Of a stretch of 40,339 bases of DNA, positions 25,616-32,602 are shown one piece after another (position 1 is the first letter of the stretch; each line of letters opens with the position of its first letter). The stretch spans positions 15,973 to 56,311 of the forward strand of contig JAUNBC010000010.1 in NCBI GenBank assembly GCA_030527285.1, in the 5' to 3' direction. The position numbers and the translations under genes were made by a program. The stretch comes from Bacillota bacterium (lineage in GTDB: Bacteria > Bacillota > Dehalobacteriia > UBA4068). The notes beneath the pieces are model-generated. The model was not told the DNA's origin. It made no database searches and worked only from the letters and a program-made list of their open reading frames with translations.

Positions 25616-26573
25616 CGTAATCATAGAAGCAAATATTCAGATCTACGGCATGGTCGATACCGTCCACCTGCCCGCTTTGGCTGAATTGCCAGATAGTGAA
25701 CAAGTAAGGGAACAGCGGCTGCTGATAATACTGCGCCAGCCACAGATGCGCGCCGTCCAGCTCGCCGATATCCAGGCGCGCCGCCAGCCATTTGATATTA
25801 CCGTAGATCATCGGCTGGTAGCCGGCCTCCTCCACCAGCTTGATGAAAGTCTGCGCCAATTCCGTCGCCTGCTCGCGGCTCAAGCCGTCGATGCGCGACG
25901 ATTGACCATATATCTCCTCCATATCCAGCACCAGCGGATAGGCGATATCATAGCCTTCCACCGCCTTGAGCAGCATTTGTACCTCCTGCTCCATTTCCTC
26001 CACGCTCACCGCCTGCGAGAAGAAATACGCGCCCACCGGCAAACCGGCAGCCGTCGCTCCGGCGATATTGGCGGCAAATTTCTCATCCTCCGCCAGCGCG
26101 CCGCTGCCATAGCCGCGATAACCGGCGCGCAGCATCGCAAAGTCGATACCGTCCGCCGCCACCGCCTCCCAGTCGATATCGCCTTGATATACGGAAACGT
26201 CCACGCCCTTGAGCGCGCGCGAGCCGTCGCTGTAATAATAGTCGATGTCGCCGTCCGCTCCATGCGAGAGATTGTTCCAGTCATAATCATGCAGCGGCAC
26301 CGAGGAGTCCAGCGGCTGGAACACCAGCTGGCCGTCGCTGCGATAGACCAGCCAATTGTCGAGCAGCGCCTGCATCAGCTCCACCGACGCGCCATGCTCG
26401 ACGCCCGCCTGCTGAATACGCGATACCGATACATAATCCTGCTCGGGGTCGAGCGGCGATTGCTCGCTGCGCGGCAAAGCCAGCAGCGCGATCACGGCGA
26501 TGATCAGCGCCAGCCCGAATATGATATTCAGCAATAGCGAAAAGGCCAGGCGATTGCGGTATTTATTGTTCAT
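25602..26573 (-). CDS. Membrane-anchored GH25 muramidase (lysozyme-like)
   Basis: The 323-residue protein has one N-terminal membrane helix (about residues 10-32) with a basic start (NNKYRNR), so it should be anchored facing outward. Residues 120-320 form a glycoside hydrolase family 25 domain: GVDVSVYQGDIDW (D125) and the catalytic PLVLDMEE (D217, E219). Family members cleave the N-acetylmuramic acid-N-acetylglucosamine bond of peptidoglycan. A role in wall turnover is inferred. The ATG is preceded by AGGAGC. It is minus-strand and ends in its own terminator. Confidence 0.92.
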   Translation of the reverse strand: MNNKYRNRLAFSLLLNIIFGLALIIAVIALLALPRSEQSPLDPEQDYVSVSRIQQAGVEHGASVELMQALLDNWLVYRSDGQLVFQPLDSSVPLHDYDWNNLSHGADGDIDYYYSDGSRALKGVDVSVYQGDIDWEAVAADGIDFAMLRAGYRGYGSGALAEDEKFAANIAGATAAGLPVGAYFFSQAVSVEEMEQEVQMLLKAVEGYDIAYPLVLDMEEIYGQSSRIDGLSREQATELAQTFIKLVEEAGYQPMIYGNIKWLAARLDIGELDGAHLWLAQYYQQPLFPYLFTIWQFSQSGQVDGIDHAVDLNICFYDYAAEQ

Positions 26574-26697
26574 GGCGGCTCCTGTTAGTCATTGGTGATA
26601 TTTACTATTTCGACAAACGGCGGCAAAAGTCTTTTTTCACCGAAAACTCCGTTGCCATAACCTATGCCGGCGGCGGCGAAAAAAACCGCAACCGCTC

Positions 26698-26726
26698 TTG
26701 ACAACTGAGCGGCGCAGTTGTACACT
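26698..26726 (+). promoter_or_regulatory. SigA-type promoter of feoAB
   Basis: Consensus -35 TTGACA (26698-26703) and -10 TACACT (26721-26726) have a 17-nt spacer. An inverted repeat CAACT-N9-AGTTG (26702-26720) lies in the spacer. Confidence 0.78.
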
Positions 26727-26734
26727 CAATGTGG

Positions 26735-26752
26735 AGTTAGCATAAACTAACT
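26735..26752. promoter_or_regulatory. Operator-like dyad at the feoAB start site
   Basis: AGTTAG-N6-CTAACT is a perfect dyad just downstream of the predicted start. TTAG/CTAA half sites recall DtxR/IdeR/MntR-type metal-dependent repressor sites, which fits an iron uptake operon. The regulator is not in the window. Confidence 0.6.
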
Positions 26753-26815
26753 TGTTATTTTTTTCTCCCTGCTTGACCATAGCCAATTCGACAAACATTT
26801 GCAGGAGCGCTGAGG

Positions 26816-27040
26816 ATGACCAGTTTAAGCAATATCCGTCCCGGGCAGACCGTGACCGTAGTCAAGCTGCATGGCGAGGGCGCGCTGCGCCGCCGCATCA
26901 TGGACATGGGCGTGACGCGCGGCGTGCGTATCACCGTACGGCGGGTAGCGCCGCTGGGCGACCCGATCGAGATAGATTTGCGCAGCTATCAGCTGTCGTT
27001 GCGTAAAGAGGACGCGGCAATGATCGAGGTGAGGCTATGA
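26816..27040 (+). CDS. feoA: Ferrous iron transport accessory protein FeoA
   Basis: The 74-residue protein has the SH3-like FeoA fold: LSNIRPGQTVTVVKL, MDMGVTRGVRITVRRVAPLGDPIEI, then LSLRKEDAAMIEV. FeoA works with FeoB in Fe2+ uptake, probably by contacting its cytosolic part. A long upstream leader (about 80 nt) and AGGAGCG precede the ATG. Its stop overlaps the feoB start by 4 nt (ATGA), so the two are coupled. Confidence 0.95.
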   Translation: MTSLSNIRPGQTVTVVKLHGEGALRRRIMDMGVTRGVRITVRRVAPLGDPIEIDLRSYQLSLRKEDAAMIEVRL

Positions 27041-29256
27041 GCCTGCGCATCGCTTTGGCCGGCAATCCCAATTCCGGCAAGACCACGGTATTCAATCTGC
27101 TGACCGGCGCGACGCAGTATGTCGGCAACTGGCCGGGCGTGACCGTGGAAAAAAAAGAAGGCGCGCTCAAAAACCGCCCCGATGTGCTGCTGGAGGATCT
27201 GCCCGGCATCTATTCGCTATCCCCTTATTCGCCGGAGGAGATAGTCAGCCGCGATTATCTGCTCAGCAGCGCGCCGAATATGATCTTAAACATCGTGGAC
27301 GCTTCCAATTTAGAGCGCAACCTCTATCTGACCACGCAGCTGGCGGAGCTGGGCTTGCCGATGCTGGTGGCCTTGAATATGAGCGACGTGGTGCATAAGC
27401 GCGGCGACGCTATCGACGTGGCCAAGCTCTCCCAGCTGCTCAAGCTGCCGGTGGTGGAAATATCGGCGCTGCATGACGAGGGCGTGCGCGAAGCCGTGGA
27501 GCAGGCGATACATCTGGCGGAAAATGGCGAATGGAGCGAGCCGCCCTGCGTTTTCTCCGGCTCGCTGGAACATGCGCTGGCGCATATCGAGGATATGCTG
27601 CATCATATCTTCGAGGACGAAAAGCATGGCGAGGATCATCATCATGTGCATCGCCATCATAGCCGCGACGGCGGTCTGGCTGTGGACATACCCGAGCAGC
27701 AGCTGCGCTGGTATGCGCTGCGGCTGTTCGAGCGCGACCCGCACGTATGCCGGCAAATGGCGCTGGACGAGCCGACGCAGGCGCGCGTAGAAATGCTGAT
27801 CAGCGCCGCCGAGCAGGCCGAGGACGAGGACGCGGAGGCGCTGCTGATACGCGAACGCTACGATTACGTGGAGCGGCTGACCGCCGCCTGTCTGGTACAT
27901 AGCGGCAAGCGCAAAAGCGCCGAGCTGCTCGACCGGCTGCTGGTCAATCGCTGGGCGGCGCTGCCAATATTCGCGCTGGTGATGTTCGCCGTCTACTATG
28001 TCTCGATATCCGGACTGGGCGGGCTGCTGTCCGACTGGGCTACTGATACGCTGTTCGGCGCGCTGATACCCAATGCCGTGAGCTCATGGCTTGCGGCGTT
28101 GCAGGTCAGCGACTGGCTGATCGCGCTGATCGTGGACGGCATCATCGCCGGCGTGGGCGCGGTGCTGGGTTTCCTGCCGCAATTAGCGATACTGTTCCTC
28201 TGTCTGGCGCTGCTCGAGGATTGCGGTTATATGGCGCGCATCGCCTTCATTCTTGACCGCATCTTCCGCCGCTTCGGCCTCTCGGGCAAGAGCTTCATCC
28301 CGATGCTGATCGCCACCGGCTGCGCGGTCCCGGGCATCATGGCCTCGCGCACCATCGAGAACGACAAGGACCGGCGCATGACCGTGATCACCGCCTCCTT
28401 CATGCCCTGCGGCGCCAAGCTGCCGCTGATCGGGTTGATCGCCGGCGCGCTGTTCGGCGGCTCGGCGCTGATCGCCGCCTCCGCCTATGTCATCGGCGCG
28501 TCTTCGGTGCTGGTATCCGGACTGATGCTGAAAAAGACGCGCCGTTTTGCCTGCTCTGCCACGCCCTTCATCATGGAACTGCCCGACTATCATTTGCCTA
28601 ATCTGCGCAACGTGCTGCTGCAAGCCTGGGATCGCTGCAAGGCTTTCATCAAAAAGGCCGGTACGATCATCCTGCTGGCCTCGATGCTGATCTGGCTGCT
28701 CTCCAACTTCAATTGGCGGCTGCAAATGAGCCCCGCCGACGCCTCGATGCTGGCCTCGCTTGGCAACCTGCTCGCGCCGCTGTTCGCGCCGCTGGGCTGG
28801 GGCAGTTGGCAGGCCGCCGTCGCCACCATCGCCGGACTGACCGCCAAGGAGGCGATAGTCGGCACAATGGGCGTGCTCTATGGCGTGGAGCTGGTCTCCG
28901 AGACCGGCATGGAGATGTGGAGCAATTTTGCCGCCGCCTTCACCCCGCTCGGCGCTTATTCCTTCCTGCTGTTTAATTTGCTGTGCGTGCCCTGCTTTGC
29001 CGCGGTGGGCGCGATACGCCGCGAGATGGATTCGGCGCGCTGGACGCTGACCGCGCTCGGCTATCAGGCCTGCTTCGCCTATGGCGTATCGCTATGCGTC
29101 TATCAGCTGGGGCGTTTCCTCGGCGGTCACGGCTTCAATTTCGGCAGCGCCGCCGCGATGCTGATCGTCGCCATCTTCCTCTATCTGCTGCTGCGCAAGC
29201 AGAGGTACCAATGTGAATTTGCCGCCGCCTGCAATCCTCAGGGGTGCGCCAAATGA
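27037..29256 (+). CDS. feoB: Ferrous iron transporter FeoB
   Basis: FeoB is the membrane permease for Fe2+. The 739-residue protein has an N-terminal G domain: G1 GNPNSGKT (9-16), G3 DLPG (54-57) and G4 NMSD (114-117). A helical spacer follows and then a large membrane domain with two Gate motifs. Between the G domain and the spacer (residues 189-209) is a His-rich segment with ten His in 21 residues. The overlaps with feoA upstream and a Cys-rich small gene downstream make a tight feoA-feoB-small protein operon. Confidence 0.97.
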   Translation: MSLRIALAGNPNSGKTTVFNLLTGATQYVGNWPGVTVEKKEGALKNRPDVLLEDLPGIYSLSPYSPEEIVSRDYLLSSAPNMILNIVDASNLERNLYLTTQLAELGLPMLVALNMSDVVHKRGDAIDVAKLSQLLKLPVVEISALHDEGVREAVEQAIHLAENGEWSEPPCVFSGSLEHALAHIEDMLHHIFEDEKHGEDHHHVHRHHSRDGGLAVDIPEQQLRWYALRLFERDPHVCRQMALDEPTQARVEMLISAAEQAEDEDAEALLIRERYDYVERLTAACLVHSGKRKSAELLDRLLVNRWAALPIFALVMFAVYYVSISGLGGLLSDWATDTLFGALIPNAVSSWLAALQVSDWLIALIVDGIIAGVGAVLGFLPQLAILFLCLALLEDCGYMARIAFILDRIFRRFGLSGKSFIPMLIATGCAVPGIMASRTIENDKDRRMTVITASFMPCGAKLPLIGLIAGALFGGSALIAASAYVIGASSVLVSGLMLKKTRRFACSATPFIMELPDYHLPNLRNVLLQAWDRCKAFIKKAGTIILLASMLIWLLSNFNWRLQMSPADASMLASLGNLLAPLFAPLGWGSWQAAVATIAGLTAKEAIVGTMGVLYGVELVSETGMEMWSNFAAAFTPLGAYSFLLFNLLCVPCFAAVGAIRREMDSARWTLTALGYQACFAYGVSLCVYQLGRFLGGHGFNFGSAAAMLIVAIFLYLLLRKQRYQCEFAAACNPQGCAK

Positions 29257-29414
29257 ACGTGCCGACGCTGATCGTATTGCTGGCGCTGGTGGCGCTGACC
29301 GTCGCCATCTGCGTCTATCTGGCGCGGCGCAGGAACCGCCGCGGCTGCGGCTGCGGCTGCTCCAACTGCCCGTATTACGGGAATTGCACTAAGCAGCCGC
29401 CCGCCGGCAAATAA
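29253..29414 (+). CDS. FeoB-associated Cys-rich membrane protein
   Basis: This 53-residue gene overlaps the feoB stop (ATGA). The protein has one N-terminal membrane helix (about residues 3-23), a basic stretch RRRNRR, then a Cys cluster CGCGCSNCPYYGNC. Small proteins of this layout (FeoB-associated Cys-rich type) follow feoB in many anaerobes and may help move or sense iron. The six cysteines after the helix are well placed for metal binding on the cytosolic side. A weak hairpin at about 29428-29453 follows. Confidence 0.85.
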   Translation: MNVPTLIVLLALVALTVAICVYLARRRNRRGCGCGCSNCPYYGNCTKQPPAGK

Positions 29415-29519
29415 CGCCGCGATACGCAAGACCTCGTCCGCTGCCGCGGTCTTATATACGCGCTGCTCAAAGAGGATGTTTTGCCGTCATAAATTCAAAT
29501 TAAACGGGGGACCGGAAGC

Positions 29520-29870
29520 ATGGATAACTCGAAAATGATCGCTTACTGCGGATTGGACTGCGCAAAATGCGACGCCTATATCGCCACCGTCAACGACGAC
29601 CAAGCGCTGCGGGAAAAAACGGCCAAGCTGTGGGCGGAGGCGAACCACGCGCCGATCACGCCTGAGATGATCAACTGCATGGGCTGCTGCGTCGAGGGCG
29701 TAAAAACGCCATACTGCGACAGTATGTGCGAGATCAGGCAATGCGCGATGAAAAAGAGCGTCGTTTCCTGCGCCCGCTGCGCCAATATGGATGGCTGCAA
29801 GAGTTTGAGATATGTTCTCGAAAACAGCGAGGACGCGCGCGCCAATATCAACGATCTGCGTCGGGGGTGA
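29520..29870 (+). CDS. DUF3795 cysteine-rich protein
   Basis: The 116-residue protein has the DUF3795 pattern: AYCGLDCAKCDAYIAT, then CMGCCVEGVKTPYCDSMCEIRQCAMKK, and CARCANMDGCKSL. The many paired cysteines suggest zinc or iron-sulfur binding; the function of the family is unknown. The GGGGACCGG before the ATG is a moderate ribosome-binding site. It is a single-gene unit, with a terminator at 29912-29944. Confidence 0.88.
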   Translation: MDNSKMIAYCGLDCAKCDAYIATVNDDQALREKTAKLWAEANHAPITPEMINCMGCCVEGVKTPYCDSMCEIRQCAMKKSVVSCARCANMDGCKSLRYVLENSEDARANINDLRRG

Positions 29871-29911
29871 TAAGCGGAAAGCCGTCAAGGAGCAGATAAT
29901 ATCAGCCTGAC

Positions 29912-29944
29912 AAAGACCGCCCCGGCTTTCACGGAGCGGCCTTT
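29912..29944 (+). terminator. Terminator after the DUF3795 gene
   Basis: An imperfect GC-rich stem (CCGC and CCG pairs with CGG and GCGG, loop GCTTTCA) is flanked by AAAG and CTTT. It lies 41 nt after the stop codon. Confidence 0.6.
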
Positions 29945-29967
29945 GCACGCTCTGTCCGCCTGCCGCA

Positions 29968-29998
29968 TATAGTGGAATAGGTAAATAACTCCACTATA
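29968..29998. promoter_or_regulatory. Dyad upstream of the Cys-rich protein gene
   Basis: TATAGTGGA (29968-29976) and TCCACTATA (29990-29998) are exact inverted repeats 13 nt apart, centre to centre 22 bp, about two DNA turns. This spacing suits a dimeric regulator. It ends 18 nt before the ATG, so it may also fold in mRNA ahead of the ribosome-binding site. Confidence 0.5.
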
Positions 29999-30015
29999 AG
30001 AACGGAGCTGATCAT

Positions 30016-30543
30016 ATGCAAGACCATGTTTGGGACTGCTTCCCGCTGCCATTATACTGCGCCGGCGATCAGGGCGGCGATATTTACGCTGACAAGAGCG
30101 AGCAGCAATTGCCCGCCTATGTTTGCCGTCCGCCGCGCCGCCGCCAGCGCTGCCGCCCTGCGCCGCCCTGCCCCGCACCGGAGGAAAGCGGCTGCCGCGC
30201 CTGCGTCGACTTTGCCCCGCCGCCCTTTGAATGCCGCGCCCGCCTGTGCGCCCGCGTCACATTGCCGGCGGGTATCTGCGTCAGACGCCTGTGCGTCGAC
30301 ATTGACTCGGCGGAGCAGCAATACTGCGGCTGCCGCTGTTATCTCAAGGTTTGCTTTACCGTCACCGTTCGCTATCAGGATCGCTGCGGCAACAGCTGTC
30401 AATGCGTCGGTCACGCCGTCAATTGCTTTGCCATCGGCTGCGCGACAAGTGATGAGATGAACGTAGAGTTATGCGGCAAACCGTCGTTATGCTGCAATAA
30501 CGGCGTTTTGAGCGTTGGCGCGGATATTAAGATCAGCGGCTGA
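30016..30543 (+). CDS. Very cysteine-rich protein, possible spore coat protein
   Basis: The 175-residue protein has 23 cysteines (about 13 percent), several as Cys pairs (CC, CGC-RC, CQC), and no signal peptide or membrane helix. Residues 38-56 are Pro/Arg/Cys-rich; the C-terminal half looks like a beta-sheet domain (YLKVCFTVTVRY, NCFAIGCATSDEMNVELCG, VLSVGADIKISG). No known family is certain. High Cys content, absence of an export signal and the spore-forming host suggest a disulfide cross-linked coat or crust protein, but this is inference. CGGAGCTGATC lies before the ATG. An inverted repeat precedes it. Confidence 0.7.
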   Translation: MQDHVWDCFPLPLYCAGDQGGDIYADKSEQQLPAYVCRPPRRRQRCRPAPPCPAPEESGCRACVDFAPPPFECRARLCARVTLPAGICVRRLCVDIDSAEQQYCGCRCYLKVCFTVTVRYQDRCGNSCQCVGHAVNCFAIGCATSDEMNVELCGKPSLCCNNGVLSVGADIKISG

Positions 30544-30569
30544 GCGTCGCGTTTATCAAAGCGGCATAC

Positions 30570-30600
30570 AAAAAAACCGTCGGCTGAGACGGTTTTTTTG
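30570..30600 (+). terminator. Terminator after the Cys-rich gene
   Basis: AAAAAACCGTC and GACGGTTTTTTT flank a 6-nt loop, a strong intrinsic terminator 27 nt after the stop codon. The following 30601-30721 holds no gene. Confidence 0.92.
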
Positions 30601-30721
30601 TTTAACATTCACAGTTTTGAGCCTGATCTCGGGTATCCACACTGGCAAGTATATTATAATACCCCGACGGCAAAAAGTCTATATCTAATCTGTTTTTTCC
30701 ACAGATAGCCTGCAAAATTCC

Positions 30722-30750
30722 TTGACAGCATAATCTAATTTTGTTATTAT
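30722..30750 (+). promoter_or_regulatory. SigA-type promoter of the tRNA cluster
   Basis: -35 TTGACA (30722-30727) and -10 TATTAT (30745-30750) are separated by 17 nt. The -10 ends 14 nt before the tRNA-His 5' end. Confidence 0.85.
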
Positions 30751-30764
30751 TAGCTTTGCGTCAT

Positions 30765-30841
30765 GGTGGATGTGGCGAAGCGGTCAACGCACCGGATTGT
30801 GGCTCCGGCACTCGAGGGTTCAATCCCCTTCATCCACCCCA
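30765..30841 (+). tRNA. tRNA-His (GUG)
   Basis: The anticodon stem CCGGA/TCCGG encloses TTGTGGC with anticodon GTG. The acceptor GTGGATG pairs with CATCCAC. The His-specific extra G(-1) at 30765 is encoded opposite discriminator C, and CCA is encoded. It is the first of three tRNA genes under one promoter. Confidence 0.95.
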
Positions 30842-30844
30842 TGC

Positions 30845-30919
30845 TGGGGTGTCGCCAAGCGGTAAGGCATCGGTTTTTGGAGCCGACATTCGTTGGTTCG
30901 AATCCAGCCACCCCAGCCA
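30845..30919 (+). tRNA. tRNA-Gln (UUG)
   Basis: The acceptor TGGGGTG pairs with CACCCCA. The anticodon loop TTTTGGA gives TTG for Gln. Discriminator G and CCA are encoded. It starts 3 nt after tRNA-His. Confidence 0.95.
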
Positions 30920-30922
30920 TAT

Positions 30923-30998
30923 GAGCCATTAGCTCAGTAGGTAGAGCACCTGACTTTTAATCAGGGTGTCCGGCGTTCGAATCGCCGATGGCTCACCA
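30923..30998 (+). tRNA. tRNA-Lys (UUU)
   Basis: The acceptor GAGCCAT pairs with ATGGCTC. The anticodon loop CTTTTAA gives TTT for Lys. Discriminator A and CCA are encoded. It is the third gene of the cluster; a terminator lies at 31084-31112. Confidence 0.95.
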
Positions 30999-31083
30999 AA
31001 CGTATTAAAATCCGAACGCAACCGCTATATCTTCATCGGCGGCGTGTTCGGGGTCGTGATCAAGCGCTGATCCCGACAGCAGC

Positions 31084-31112
31084 AAAAAGCAGACGCTCGC
31101 CGTCTGCTTTTT
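31084..31112 (+). terminator. Terminator of the tRNA cluster
   Basis: AAAAAGCAGACG and CGTCTGCTTTTT form a 12-bp stem with a 5-nt loop. It lies 85 nt after tRNA-Lys. Confidence 0.9.
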
Positions 31113-31209
31113 CTATTATATTCATCGGCCTCCCGCCGCACGCGCGCCTGCAGGCAGTAAGGCTATAAAAGCGGCGGAAAAACGGCGATATTGGCGAATT
31201 ATTATTCCT

Positions 31210-31238
31210 TTGACATCGGACAGCGCTGCATATATAAT
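31210..31238 (+). promoter_or_regulatory. Perfect SigA promoter of the DUF819 gene
   Basis: TTGACA (31210-31215), 17 nt, TATAAT (31233-31238) matches consensus at every position. The predicted start near 31245 shows that the coding region cannot begin at the upstream TTG (31191). Confidence 0.85.
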
Positions 31239-31283
31239 AGAGCGCGGTTGAACCAATTAAAGCAACTTGGAGATGATACGCAA

Positions 31284-32468
31284 ATGCTGATGACCGTGAT
31301 CATGGTGATAGTGATATTATTGCTGCCGCGCGGTATGCAATTATTAACGGATCGCTACGCCTTCTTACATAAGCTCGGCTCGGTCTTTCTCTGCTACGCG
31401 GCGGGGCTGCTGCTCAGCTTCGTCTTCCGCGCCCAAGGCGCGGATCTGGCGCTGGCCTCCGACGCATCCTCGGTGCTGGTGCTGATCGCCATGCCGCTGA
31501 TACTCTTTTCCTCCGATCTGCCGGCGCTGCGCCGTTTAGCCAGGCCGATGCTGGTCTCCTACTCGATGAACGTGGCAGCGGTATTGCTGATGGCCTTCGT
31601 CTCCTTCTTCATCTTCCGCGAACTGGTAGGCGGCGCTGATCAAGTCAGCGCCATGCTCGTCGGCACCTATACTGGCGGCACGCCGAATATGTTCGCCATC
31701 GGCAAGGGCTTGGGCGCGCCCGACGCGCTGCTGCTGCTGACCCAGACGGCGGATATGATCGCCGGCGGTCTGTACTTCTTCTGCCTGCTATCCTTTATGC
31801 CGGCGCTGCTGGGGCGCTTTCTGCCGCCCTTTCGCGGCGGACGCGGCAACGGAATAGAAATCGCGCATAAATTAGCCGACGAATACAGCGGTAAAAAACG
31901 GCCGATCAAGCCGCTGCAAAAATTCTGGGCGCGCTGCCGCATGGCGCTGCTGGCGATGGTCTGCGTGGGCGCGGCGATGGGCGTTTGCCTGCTGCTGCCC
32001 AGTCAATACGGCAACGAAGGCCTGGCAAAGCTCAGCGAATACACGGCGCTGCTGATGCTGCTGGTGACCAGCATGGGCATTGCGCTATCCTTTGTCAAAA
32101 AGGTGCGGCAGGCCGAGGGCTCTTATACCTCCGGCCAATACTTCATCCTGATGTTCTCGGTGGCGATGGGTCTATGCTTCGACCTGTCTGCGGTCAGCGG
32201 CGCCAAGTTGCTGCTGCTGATGCTGCTGCTGGTACAATTCGGCACGGTACTGCTGCATCTGCTGCTGGTCAAGCTGCTGGGCGTGGATCGCGATACGGCG
32301 ATCATCACCTCCACCGCCGGCATATTCGGCCCCGCCTTCATTATACCGGTAGCCAAGGCGCTGGATAATGACGCGATCATCCTGCCCGGCATACTGTGCG
32401 GCATTTTGGGCTATGCGCTCGGCAATTATCTGGGCATCGGCTTTGGCTGGCTGTTGGCGCTGCTCTAA
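31284..32468 (+). CDS. DUF819-family membrane permease
   Basis: The 394-residue protein has about 10-11 membrane helices and the DUF819 (YjcL-like) motif GTYTGGTPNMFAIGKGLGAPDALLLLTQTADM. A second such half near the C-terminus (ITSTAGIFGPAFIIPVAKAL) suggests an inverted-repeat transporter fold. Substrate is unknown; the family is sometimes compared to sodium-dependent carboxylate transporters. I chose the ATG at 31284: the consensus promoter at 31210-31238 lies inside any longer reading. GGAG is 11 nt upstream, a bit far; an ATG at 31290 is an alternative. Confidence 0.85.
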   Translation: MLMTVIMVIVILLLPRGMQLLTDRYAFLHKLGSVFLCYAAGLLLSFVFRAQGADLALASDASSVLVLIAMPLILFSSDLPALRRLARPMLVSYSMNVAAVLLMAFVSFFIFRELVGGADQVSAMLVGTYTGGTPNMFAIGKGLGAPDALLLLTQTADMIAGGLYFFCLLSFMPALLGRFLPPFRGGRGNGIEIAHKLADEYSGKKRPIKPLQKFWARCRMALLAMVCVGAAMGVCLLLPSQYGNEGLAKLSEYTALLMLLVTSMGIALSFVKKVRQAEGSYTSGQYFILMFSVAMGLCFDLSAVSGAKLLLLMLLLVQFGTVLLHLLLVKLLGVDRDTAIITSTAGIFGPAFIIPVAKALDNDAIILPGILCGILGYALGNYLGIGFGWLLALL

Positions 32469-32557
32469 GCCTGCGACAATGGCTGCCTTTTTGCATATTC
32501 TGCCGCTGTTTCGGCATGGCGCAGCCGGCGCGCAGCCGCGCGTGCGAGCATAAATAT

Positions 32558-32593
32558 ATCCCGCTGAGGCATAACGCCTCAGCGGGATTTTTG
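32558..32593. terminator. Bidirectional terminator between convergent genes
   Basis: ATCCCGCTGAGG and CCTCAGCGGGAT form a 12-bp stem with a 7-nt loop, followed by TTTTT on the plus strand. It separates the DUF819 gene from the minus-strand aminotransferase. Confidence 0.88.
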
Positions 32594-32602
32594 TATGCTA
32601 TG

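Noticed and set aside
25494..26537. A 347-codon open frame antisense to the GH25 gene
   Set aside because: It is a shadow frame; the minus-strand protein has a membrane anchor and intact GH25 catalytic residues.
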